DNA of 64,000 bases from Opitutales bacterium (GTDB lineage Bacteria; Verrucomicrobiota; Verrucomicrobiia; Opitutales; Oceanipulchritudinaceae): assembly GCA_020831585.1 (NCBI GenBank), contig JAFIGE010000007.1:1-64000 (forward strand), read 5' to 3'. Position 1 is the first letter of the stretch; each line of letters begins with the position of its first letter. A model generated the notes under the pieces. It saw only the letters and a program-made list of their open reading frames with translations. It was not told the origin of the DNA and did no database searches. Of this stretch, positions 54,381 through 62,814 are shown piece after piece. The translations under genes were made by a program, and so were the position numbers.

Positions 54381-55022
54381 TCAAGCCGGACGCGCGACGA
54401 TGTCCATTGTCTCGTCGCCCATGGCCATCCCGTACAAGCCACAACCGCTCGCAGCGACCCGGACCTCTTCCGGCAAAGACCAACTGGCCACGATACCGAT
54501 AAGCTCGTGCCCTTCATACTCCGGATAGAAGTCAAAGAATGACTCCAGTTTCGAGGGAAACGCCTGAGCCGCCTCAATCGTCGGGGAGGACTTGACCTCA
54601 ACGACGAGGACCTTCCCGAGGCCTGCGCAGACAATATCGAACTCACGCACACGCGCCTCGCCCCGCCGACTGCTACGGCGACCGCGAACCATCAAATCCA
54701 CGTTTTCGCCCATTCCAAAGACCTCGTCCGCCAAGCGGGTCACGTTTGGCGCGACAATATCCTCGGCAATGCTTCCCAACTTGTTGGCCAAGTCACCCCA
54801 AGCCTTGTTCATGCGCTTCCGATCACGCTCGCTCTCGTCCTTGAACGCGGTCATCTCATCCTTGAACACGCGCATCTCCTCCTTGAACACGCGCATCTCT
54901 TCCTTGAATTCGCGCATCTCTTTGGAGAGCGTGCGCAGGGAGATTTCCGTGCGCAACTGCGCATGGGCGAGCTCCGCAATCATCTCCTCAATGCGGTCTA
55001 CACGTGTCTCCATTACAGACAT
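54381..55022 (-). CDS. DUF3782-like protein with coiled coil and PD-(D/E)XK-like core
   Basis: The 213-residue protein has an N-terminal coiled coil (residues 5-75), including tandem seven-residue units of the form FKEEMRV, then a nuclease-like domain with VREFDIVCAGLGKVLVVEVK, whose D and E-V-K spacing fits a PD-(D/E)XK fold. It recalls DUF3782/DUF1626 proteins, widespread in cyanobacteria and others, whose function is unknown. Confidence 0.75.
   Translation of the reverse strand: MSVMETRVDRIEEMIAELAHAQLRTEISLRTLSKEMREFKEEMRVFKEEMRVFKDEMTAFKDESERDRKRMNKAWGDLANKLGSIAEDIVAPNVTRLADEVFGMGENVDLMVRGRRSSRRGEARVREFDIVCAGLGKVLVVEVKSSPTIEAAQAFPSKLESFFDFYPEYEGHELIGIVASWSLPEEVRVAASGCGLYGMAMGDETMDIVARPA
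54838..54921. repeat. Four tandem 21-bp units inside the coiled-coil gene
   Basis: Four consecutive 21-bp units of the form TCCTTGAACACGCGCATCTC plus one base encode one heptad each. Units 2 and 3 differ at a single base, so expansion is recent. Confidence 0.85.
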
Positions 55023-55096
55023 TCCCTGCTACACTACCCTCATTACCCCGCTTGGCAAACTCTTTGACATCCGTTTTCCCGAGCATTCCGGCCATC

Positions 55097-58000
55097 TCAC
55101 GCCCGGCGTCGGCGCAGGCGGTGGAAAAAACGTTTGCGGAGGGTGGTGACACGACCGCCAAGGACGAGCAGGGCCGGGGTGAGAAAGAGTGTAATGGCGG
55201 TGGCGAAAACCAACCCAACCGCAACCGATGTTGCGAGCTGCACCCACCATTGCGTCGAAGGCGCGTTGAAGGTCACATCTCGGCGGAGAAAATCGATATT
55301 CAGCCGCATGACCATGGGCAGAAGACCAAGGGCGGTGGTGACGGTCGTCAGGAGAACCGGTCGGAGGCGCTGGGCACCCGTGCGCATGGCCGCCTCAGTA
55401 ATTGAGAATCCGGCACGCCGTAGGTGCCCGAAGGTGTCGATGAGCACGATGTTGTTGTTCACCACAATGCCCGCGAGAGCGATTACCCCAACGCCGTTCA
55501 TGATGATACCGAAGGGTTGCCCGGTGAAAAGGAGGCCAAGAAACACCCCCACTGTCGAAAAGAAGACAGCCGTGAGAATGAGAAAGGCCTGATAGAAGCT
55601 GTTAAACTGGGTGACGAGAATGATGCCCATGACGAAGACGGCCACGACAAAGGCCTGCATGAGAAACTGCATGGCTTCGCGCTGCTCTTCGTCTTCCCCG
55701 CGAAAGCGCCAGCTCAGGCCCTCCGGCAAATCGATGCTGTTTTGCCAATCGCGCAGCTCCTGTACCTTGGCGTCGGTGAGAGCGACCTCGCGGTCGACAT
55801 TGGCGGATACCGTGTAGACGCGGCGCCCGTCCACCCGCTCGATGCGCGAGACTTGGCGGGCCGGGCCGCGCTCGATGAAATTGCGCGCGGGCACGACGCC
55901 CATGGGCGTGACTACGCGTAGATCGTCGATGCCCGTAAGGTGCCGCGAGGCTTCGGGGAACCTCACGCGGATATCGATCTCATCGTCGGCGGCATCGGGC
56001 CGGTAGGTGCCGAGGAGAAGGCCGTTGGTGACAAACTGGATGTAGCTGCCGACCGTCTGGATATCCGCGCCAAAGCGGCTCGCCGCCGCCCGGTCGACCC
56101 GCACCTGCCACTCCACGCCGGGCACGGGGCGGGAGTCGTCGACATCCCGCAGTCCCTCCACGCCCTCCAGGTAGGTGCGGACAAAGTCCACCGCCGGCAG
56201 AAGGATCGACGGATCGAAAGAGGCGAGTTCGATCTGAATGTCTTTTCCCGTGGGCGGTCCGGCTTCGAGCGCCCGTTGTTCGACAATGACTCCGGGCACG
56301 CCGAACAGGTAGCTTTGCAGGCGCTCGCCGACTTCCGCCCAATCGGCGGTTGATGGCCCCTGCTTCGGCTCCATGCGAAGGGTGCCGAGCACATGGAACC
56401 CCTCGGTGGGCGGCCCCGCGCTGGAGGATGCCCAAGTGACAACGGCTCCCGGTGCCGCCAACCGTGCGCGATCCTCCACTTCGCGCCGGGTGCGGTAGGC
56501 GCGGCCCGGCGGCGGAGGAAAACGGGTCTCCACAAGATACTCCACCCGGCGCACGCTCTCGGCTGGCTCCGCTCCCCCAAGCGGGCGCACGCGCACCCCC
56601 GGCACGCCCTCCGTGCGCAGGGCGATTTCGCGCAGAATTTCACGGGAGGGGCGGCGCTCACGCCAGTCTTTGAACTCCATCTGGATGAGGCCGTGGGTGT
56701 CTTCCGTAATCCCGTCGCCGGAAAAGCTCACACCCGTGCGCGCGGTGAGCGATTGGATGCCCTTCACCGGCAAAATGCGCTCTTCAACCTCCCGCACGAG
56801 CACGTCCATTTCCCGCACCGAGAGGTTGCCCCGCATGCGCACAAGCACGGTGGCAAACTCGGTGTCCACATCGGGGAAAAACTGCACGCCCTTGCCCTTG
56901 AACTGGTAGGCCCCCTGGACCGCACAGAAGAGAAGAATGGCCAGGAGGAGCGTCTTGAAGGGGTGACGGAGCACCGTCACAAGGCGGCGCACATACCACC
57001 CGGTGAGCCCGCCCAGCTCCCGCAGGTCGCCCTCTTCGGCGGCCGCAAGGCTCTTCATTTGTGCGGGGTTGGCCGGACCGGGTTTCCCAATCATCGCTCC
57101 GATGGCGGGCACAAACACCAGCGCCATCAAAAGACTCGCGGAGAGCGTGGCAATGAGCGTGATGGGCATGAATTTCATGAACTCGCCCACGATACCGGGC
57201 CAGAACAGGAGGGGCGCGAACGCCGCAAGCGTCGTGGCCGTGGAAGAGATGATGGGCAGGGCCATGCGCTGCGCGGCGAGCAAATAGGCCGTTTGCCGGG
57301 GCAGGCCCTCCTTCATTTTCCGGTCGGCAAACTCCGTCACGACAATGGCTCCGTCGACCAGCATCCCCACGGCGAGAATCAGGCTGAAGAGGACAACGAT
57401 GTTGATCGTGAGACCGAGCACGTTGAGCACGAGGATGCCCGTGAGGAAGGAACCGGGAATGGCGATGCCCACAAGCAGCCCGCTCCAGATACCAAGGGCG
57501 GCCACAACGATGATCATGACGAGGATGACCGCGCTGATGACATTGTTTTGGAGATCCTCCAGCATCACCTCGATGTCGCGGGAACGGTCTTGCGAAAAGG
57601 TCACCTCGATGCCCTCGGGCCACTTGGCCGCCTCCGCTTCAACGACTTCGCGCACCCGGCGGACGGAGGAGATGACATTCTCCCCCACCCGCTTGCTCAC
57701 ATAAAGCGTGAGGGCGGGCTGGCCGTTGAGGCGGGCAAAGCGGGTCGGGTCCTTGAAGGTGGGCCGCACCTCGCCGAGATCGCGGGTGCGCAGGACGACA
57801 TCGCCCTCGGTCTTGAGAGGCAGGTTGATGATGTCGAGAGGAGTCTCGAAGAGCCCCGGCACTTTCACCGGCAGGCGACCGGTGCCACTGTCCAGCACAC
57901 CCGCCGCGATGAGGGCATTGTTGCGGCGGGCGCTCGCCGAAATGTCCTGCAGCGAAAGCAGGTAGCTGCTGAAAACAAGCGGGTCGACGATGATCTCCAC

Positions 58001-58546
58001 CACCTCCTCGCGCGCGCCCCCGATCCCCACTTCGAGGATGGACGGAATGGCTTCAATGGCATCGCGCAGGTCACGCGCCACCCGCTGGAGTTGTCGCTCG
58101 GGAATATCGCCGGAGAGCGAGACCACGATGATCGGCTCAAGGGCGAGGTTGATCTCGTTGACCGTGGGCTCATCGGCGGCATCGGGGAGATCGGCCTTGG
58201 CCATGTCGACACGCTCGCGCACATCGATGAGGGCCTTGTTGATGTCGTGCCCGGCACTGAATTCCAGCATGACATTGCCGCCCCCCTCGTAAGCGGAGGA
58301 ACGGATTTCGCGCAGGCCGTCGAGACCGCGCATTTGCCGCTCCATCGGGCGGATGAGGAGCCGCTCGCTGTCTTCCGGCGAAATACCCTCCAGGTGCAGG
58401 CGCACGTAGACCAGGGGAATCTGCACATCCGGCTGGGCCTCCTTGGGGATGGTCAAATAAGAATAGGTCCCCGCCACGAGGAGAAAGACGAGCGTGAGCA
58501 CCACGGTGCGCCCCCGCCCCAGAAAGGATGCGATGATCGAGTCCAT
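55097..58546 (-). CDS. RND-family efflux transporter
   Basis: The 1149-residue inner-membrane pump has the two-fold RND layout with 12 helices and two large periplasmic loops. Typical elements are LTIPKEAQPDVQIPLVYVRL near the start, SLILAVGMLVDGAIVVTEFA in helix 4 (proton-relay Asp), and VIALAGIVVNNNIVLIDTFG in helix 10. It pumps an unknown substrate by proton exchange with the adaptor encoded just upstream. No TolC-type partner is in the window. The ATG at 58546 gives the family N-terminus (MDSIIASFLGRGRTVVLTLV). Confidence 0.93.
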   Translation of the reverse strand: MDSIIASFLGRGRTVVLTLVFLLVAGTYSYLTIPKEAQPDVQIPLVYVRLHLEGISPEDSERLLIRPMERQMRGLDGLREIRSSAYEGGGNVMLEFSAGHDINKALIDVRERVDMAKADLPDAADEPTVNEINLALEPIIVVSLSGDIPERQLQRVARDLRDAIEAIPSILEVGIGGAREEVVEIIVDPLVFSSYLLSLQDISASARRNNALIAAGVLDSGTGRLPVKVPGLFETPLDIINLPLKTEGDVVLRTRDLGEVRPTFKDPTRFARLNGQPALTLYVSKRVGENVISSVRRVREVVEAEAAKWPEGIEVTFSQDRSRDIEVMLEDLQNNVISAVILVMIIVVAALGIWSGLLVGIAIPGSFLTGILVLNVLGLTINIVVLFSLILAVGMLVDGAIVVTEFADRKMKEGLPRQTAYLLAAQRMALPIISSTATTLAAFAPLLFWPGIVGEFMKFMPITLIATLSASLLMALVFVPAIGAMIGKPGPANPAQMKSLAAAEEGDLRELGGLTGWYVRRLVTVLRHPFKTLLLAILLFCAVQGAYQFKGKGVQFFPDVDTEFATVLVRMRGNLSVREMDVLVREVEERILPVKGIQSLTARTGVSFSGDGITEDTHGLIQMEFKDWRERRPSREILREIALRTEGVPGVRVRPLGGAEPAESVRRVEYLVETRFPPPPGRAYRTRREVEDRARLAAPGAVVTWASSSAGPPTEGFHVLGTLRMEPKQGPSTADWAEVGERLQSYLFGVPGVIVEQRALEAGPPTGKDIQIELASFDPSILLPAVDFVRTYLEGVEGLRDVDDSRPVPGVEWQVRVDRAAASRFGADIQTVGSYIQFVTNGLLLGTYRPDAADDEIDIRVRFPEASRHLTGIDDLRVVTPMGVVPARNFIERGPARQVSRIERVDGRRVYTVSANVDREVALTDAKVQELRDWQNSIDLPEGLSWRFRGEDEEQREAMQFLMQAFVVAVFVMGIILVTQFNSFYQAFLILTAVFFSTVGVFLGLLFTGQPFGIIMNGVGVIALAGIVVNNNIVLIDTFGHLRRAGFSITEAAMRTGAQRLRPVLLTTVTTALGLLPMVMRLNIDFLRRDVTFNAPSTQWWVQLATSVAVGLVFATAITLFLTPALLVLGGRVTTLRKRFFHRLRRRRA

Positions 58547-58553
58547 GGGGGCC

Positions 58554-59627
58554 TCACCAACGGGCTTGCTCGGGAACCGCATCCACCGGCTGCCCCTCAT
58601 TCGCGAACCCCTGCCCCACCGTGATCAGGCGGATCGAGTCGGGAAGGCCGGAAAGAAAGAGCGCATCGGGCGTATCCCGCACGACATCGGCGGCCACAAA
58701 GCGCACGGTGTCCGTCTCGTCGACATACTTCACGCCGAACCGCCCGTCATCGGCAATGGCGATAATCGCTGGCGAAACAGCGTGCGCCCGCACCTGTTCG
58801 GTCTCCACCACGATGTCGGCCGACAAACCGGCGGGTATGCCGTAACCGGGATTGTCGAGCAGCAGTTCCACGCGAAAAGTCCGCGTGGCCGGGTGTGCCT
58901 CGGCGGAGACAAAGCGGATTCGCCCCTCCACCGTGCGCCCGCCCGGCAAGCGTGCCCGCCCCCGCTCGCCCACTGCGAGCAAGGGTGCCTCGACCTCCAG
59001 CACATGCCCCACGACAATGAGCGGATCGAGATCGAGAAGGTGCACGAGCGCATCCCCTACCCCCACCCGGTCGCCGACCTCCACCGACCGTTCATTGAGG
59101 ATAGCATCAAAGGGAGCCCGGAGGATCGTGCGCTCCAGATCGAGCTCGGCCTGCCGGAGCTGCCGCTCGGCGACGCGCAATTCCGCCCGCGCGGTAGCCA
59201 CGAACACTTCCGATTGCAAATCCCGCTCGCGCAGGCGGTTGGCGGCGGCGTATTCCTGCTCACGCTGGCGCACGCGCGTCTCCGCCTCCTCGACCCGTTG
59301 CGGGCGATCATTTGCGGAGAGGCGCAGGAGCCGGTCACCCGCCTTCACCGGCTTTCCCCGGTCCACAAAAATTTCCTCCACCGTCCCTTCGATCTCCGCC
59401 CGCAGATGCACCTGGCGGTTCGGTGCCGTCTGCCCCGTCATAACCACCTCCCGCGCGATCGTCTGGGCCTCCGAAACCCGCACCCGCACGGAAAGCAACG
59501 GACGCGCCGCAGCCCCCGCCTCAGTCGTCGGCGCATCGGCGGGCGCATCCCGCCGGAGCAACCCGGTGAGCATGTAAAGCGTAAGGCCCAGCAAAATGGC
59601 CAATGCGAAGAGAAAGGATCGGTTCAT
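58554..59627 (-). CDS. RND efflux adaptor (membrane fusion protein)
   Basis: The 357-residue periplasmic adaptor has an N-terminal anchor (FLFALAILLGLTLYMLTGLL), a lipoyl/barrel-sandwich half (NRQVHLRAEIEGTVEEIFVD), a helical hairpin (about 105-165) and the second half ILRAPFDAILNERSVEVGDR. It links the RND pump to an outer-membrane channel. The pump gene starts seven bases after its stop, so they form an operon. Confidence 0.93.
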   Translation of the reverse strand: MNRSFLFALAILLGLTLYMLTGLLRRDAPADAPTTEAGAAARPLLSVRVRVSEAQTIAREVVMTGQTAPNRQVHLRAEIEGTVEEIFVDRGKPVKAGDRLLRLSANDRPQRVEEAETRVRQREQEYAAANRLRERDLQSEVFVATARAELRVAERQLRQAELDLERTILRAPFDAILNERSVEVGDRVGVGDALVHLLDLDPLIVVGHVLEVEAPLLAVGERGRARLPGGRTVEGRIRFVSAEAHPATRTFRVELLLDNPGYGIPAGLSADIVVETEQVRAHAVSPAIIAIADDGRFGVKYVDETDTVRFVAADVVRDTPDALFLSGLPDSIRLITVGQGFANEGQPVDAVPEQARW

Positions 59628-59786
59628 GGAAGACTGCGACGATTGAATACCGCCCGAATTCAAAGAAGCAAGTCCTGCTGGTTTACGCAAAATGCCCCGC
59701 GCGAAATCCCCCGAAATTTTGATGCCATTTTTAGATGTTCTGAAAATTTATTTTGCCTACACGAGAAATAGATTTCGGATTCCTGC

Positions 59787-59930
59787 ATGAGTAGGACTTT
59801 TTTTCGGCGGTTACAGTATTCGAGTTCGGCGCGCTACCACCTTATCTCGAGGATGGTGCAGAAGAGGCGGCTGGTGGATGAGGAGGCAATGGGTGGGTGG
59901 GTCTTCAGAGGGGAAGGAAATCTAAACTGA
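59787..59930 (+). pseudogene. 5' fragment of a Y1_Tnp transposase
   Basis: The 47-codon frame encodes SARYHLISRMVQKRRLVDEE near its centre, the N-terminal signature of Y1 transposases (compare ARAYYHVVSRVVDRSFRLAD in the copy at 15609). The HUH and catalytic Tyr parts are absent, so it is a dead remnant. Confidence 0.65.
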
Positions 59931-60306
59931 GCCGGAGAAACCACCGCGATACGGGCCAGCCTTCTGCGAGAACCCGGCGAGCCCCGCACCTTCACGAGAT
60001 TTTCAACACCCTCGATGAGGGAGCCGACCCACCCCCCTTGCGCATGGCATTGAGACCCGACAACAATTTGCCTAAAATCAGCCATTTTCAGGCATTGAAT
60101 GGGGTAGCCGGTCCCGTCGATTCTGCTACGCTTCAGAGGCATCCAACCTGAATCCGGATTTTCTGGTGCCAGGGTTCTCCCTTCTCCCCGAGCGTTGGAT
60201 TGTCTCCAGAGAATATATACAACGGCTTCCTCCCGCACTCGAAAAGCGATCTCTCAAAAGCTACCCTATCCCTCACCCCGAAAGCACCCTGCCCGCCCTC
60301 GCAAAA

Positions 60307-60322
60307 TGTCTCACCTGAGACA
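60307..60322 (+). repeat. TGTCTC-ACCT-GAGACA palindrome, copy 4
   Basis: The exact core with short extension (AATGTCTC/GAGACATT) lies 71 bp before the next start codon. It has the same orientation as the other three copies. Confidence 0.75.
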
Positions 60323-60392
60323 TTCTTTTGAAGGAGGCGCGAGCCGGAGATTTTCCAGTCACGAGCCGAACCCACCCTGCCCACATTTCATT

Positions 60393-62675
60393 ATGAAAGT
60401 GCCCTCACGCCTCCTCTCCCTTCTTCCGCTTTGCCTCCTTCCGCTGCTATCGGCGGATGAGGAGGCCCTTTTTCAGGCGCGCTCGGCGCACTTGTTTGAC
60501 CAAGTGGCCGACGTCTACAACGCCGCCGGTTACCCCGGCACGGGCGGCACCGATCCGGGAAAATTCTTTTGGCCGAAAACGGTCGCCCGAATGGAAAAAT
60601 ACGGTCCCGGTGACGCCCTTGCCAACCAGTGGGTGCGGGATGCTTCGACCATCAACACCTTCCACTTCTATTTCCCCGGCCTCGCGGCCACGCTCTTCGG
60701 CTGGCCGGACGCACCTGAGGTGGTGAATCGCCGCGACCTCATTCTCCAGCGGATCGTCGACTCTACCCACGCCGCCAGCATCCAATACAACATCTGGACG
60801 AGCGAGGGCACGGAAAACCACGTCTACATGTGCCGCGCACCGGGCTATCTCTTTGCCCAACTCGCGGTCGAGCGCGGCATCGCAGCCGCTCCGGGCCAGC
60901 CCTCCCCGGAAGAGCGCCTCGCGCAGATGCGTGCATGGGTCATGGAAACCGCCGCGCTCATTCTCCGGGTGGGCAGCGCCGAATGGGACTCCGATCAATA
61001 TGCCGCCTACAATGCGCAGGGCTGGATCGTGCTCTACGATCATGCGAGCGATCCGGAGGTGCGCGACGCCGCTCGCGCCGTCCTTGATTTCTACGCCGCC
61101 TCCCTCGCCCTCAAGACCACCCAGACCCTTCAGTCCGGCCCCAAGCAGCGCGGCGTGCCAAACAACAACGGGCGCGCCTCGGCCGATTACCTCGCGTGGC
61201 TCTGGTTCTCGGAAAACGACCAGCCCCCCGCCTCATGGCAAGGCAGCGAATACCTGCCGTCCGTCCTCGCCGCCGTGAGCAGCTACCGTCCGCCCGCGAT
61301 CAGCCTCGCTCTGGCGCGCAAGGAACTCGCCCGCAACGCCACCTACCGCAACAGCAAACCCTCCTACCTGCTCACGCGCCCATCGGAAACCAAAGAAATC
61401 TACCACATCGGCGAGCGCTACACGATGGGCACCGCCTTCGACATTCACGGCGGCTGGAGCAATGCCTCCTGGGCTATCGTCAGTTGGAAAGCCATTATCG
61501 AAAACAGCCATGGCCATCCCGGTGTCCTCTGGGGCAATGGGGGCCAAAAATCAACTTCCCACGCCCGCGGGCGCAATCCCTACGATCAGTTCGTGCAGCA
61601 TCGCGGCACCCTCATTCAGATGACCCGCATACCCAACGACGCCGCCGCCATCGCCCAAGCAGTCGGTGAACTTATCGGCGACACCGTCAGCCACCCTGCG
61701 GGTAACGGCTGGCGGCAACGCTTCAACACCGACTTCGTGGCGCGTTTCGGGATCAGCCATCAAAACAACCCCGTAAAAGACAACGTGCGGGGCGATGTGA
61801 CCGCAGCCAACGCCCGCCGCAGCACACTCTTCCACCCCGGCCTCAGCCGCAGTGTGAGCAACAACATCGTCTGGCTGCAGCTCGACGGCACCTACGCCGC
61901 CGTGCGCTCCCTCCGGCAGACTGCACCGACCACGGCTAACAACGCGGTCTACGACACCGCCGCGATGGGTCAGCTTGCTGGCATCGTCGTGGAGTTGGGT
62001 TCGGTGGAAGTTTATGGCTCCCTTGCCTCCTTCCAGAACGCCATCCTCACGCAAACGGCTCTCAACCTCACCCACCGCGATGCCCCGGCTCCGCGTATTC
62101 TCTACACCACCCTCGAAGGCGATGTTCTCGATGTCACCTTCGGCACCAGTGGCGAATGGGTGGAGCCCGATTTCGATTGGAATTACGGCGTCACGGAGCA
62201 GCGAATCGGTTTCAACACGGAGGATTGGATTCAACCCACCTGGCCCTCCGGGGAAGGCCACGGTCGCCGGGCAAGCTGGACCGTCAACGGAGAAGCTGTG
62301 GACCTCAGCGGTGAATGGCCCGTACACGACGGCCCCAACCTTCGCCAGGCCGACGGCATCCTCACTCTCAACAACGGTAGCGAAGCCTACGAAGTCGACT
62401 TTAGCGGCCCCACCCCCATCTTCCGAACTTACACGCTTGCGGAGACAGCAGTGCCGATGGTGGGGATCTCTCTTGCCGAAGGTAACATCCAGCTCACTTT
62501 CCCAACCGCGCACGGCGTCAGCTACGCGGTGCAGTGGAGCCCCGATCTTGCAGCGCCTTCATGGGAGCCCCTCGGTCAACCGATCATGGGGCACGGCGGA
62601 GAAGCCACTTTCTCGTATCCGCTGGGCGCGCTCGCAGGCGATCACCACTTCTTTCGCTTGGCCGTTCTTCCCTGA
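60393..62675 (+). CDS. Large secreted protein, alpha/alpha-toroid-like, function unknown
   Basis: The 760-residue protein has a signal peptide (RLLSLLPLCLLPLLSA) and a helical N-terminal half (about 20-330) with repeated Trp/Tyr motifs such as YNIWTSEGTENHVYMCRAPG, which suggests an (alpha/alpha) toroid as in polysaccharide lyases. The middle is beta-rich, and the end (690-760) is a Verrucomicrobia beta module (IQLTFPTAHGVSYAVQWSPD ... HHFFRLAVLP). With the adjacent sulfatase it may act on a sulfated polysaccharide. I do not recognise a catalytic family. Confidence 0.75.
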   Translation: MKVPSRLLSLLPLCLLPLLSADEEALFQARSAHLFDQVADVYNAAGYPGTGGTDPGKFFWPKTVARMEKYGPGDALANQWVRDASTINTFHFYFPGLAATLFGWPDAPEVVNRRDLILQRIVDSTHAASIQYNIWTSEGTENHVYMCRAPGYLFAQLAVERGIAAAPGQPSPEERLAQMRAWVMETAALILRVGSAEWDSDQYAAYNAQGWIVLYDHASDPEVRDAARAVLDFYAASLALKTTQTLQSGPKQRGVPNNNGRASADYLAWLWFSENDQPPASWQGSEYLPSVLAAVSSYRPPAISLALARKELARNATYRNSKPSYLLTRPSETKEIYHIGERYTMGTAFDIHGGWSNASWAIVSWKAIIENSHGHPGVLWGNGGQKSTSHARGRNPYDQFVQHRGTLIQMTRIPNDAAAIAQAVGELIGDTVSHPAGNGWRQRFNTDFVARFGISHQNNPVKDNVRGDVTAANARRSTLFHPGLSRSVSNNIVWLQLDGTYAAVRSLRQTAPTTANNAVYDTAAMGQLAGIVVELGSVEVYGSLASFQNAILTQTALNLTHRDAPAPRILYTTLEGDVLDVTFGTSGEWVEPDFDWNYGVTEQRIGFNTEDWIQPTWPSGEGHGRRASWTVNGEAVDLSGEWPVHDGPNLRQADGILTLNNGSEAYEVDFSGPTPIFRTYTLAETAVPMVGISLAEGNIQLTFPTAHGVSYAVQWSPDLAAPSWEPLGQPIMGHGGEATFSYPLGALAGDHHFFRLAVLP

Positions 62676-62814
62676 GTTTGAAGGGCTCTTCGACCTGCTC
62701 CTTCGCCCCCTGGTAACCAACCAAACAATCAAAGGAAGAGAGCGGACACGCCGCCAATGCATTAGGACGACTGATTAGGCCGGCCATCGTTCCAGAATTC
62801 TTGATAGAGAGATC

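Larger units (their letters stand above)
59628..60392. other. Intergenic region with a transposase relic and a palindrome
   Basis: About 765 bp hold the promoter of the efflux operon at the left, a 47-codon Y1 transposase relic (59787-59930), and palindrome copy 4 at 60307. Between 59931 and 60300 I see nothing I can support. Confidence 0.5.

Noticed and set aside
56393-58624. 743-codon plus-strand open frame
   Set aside because: It is antisense to the RND pump and rich in His, Gly and Arg without any domain pattern.
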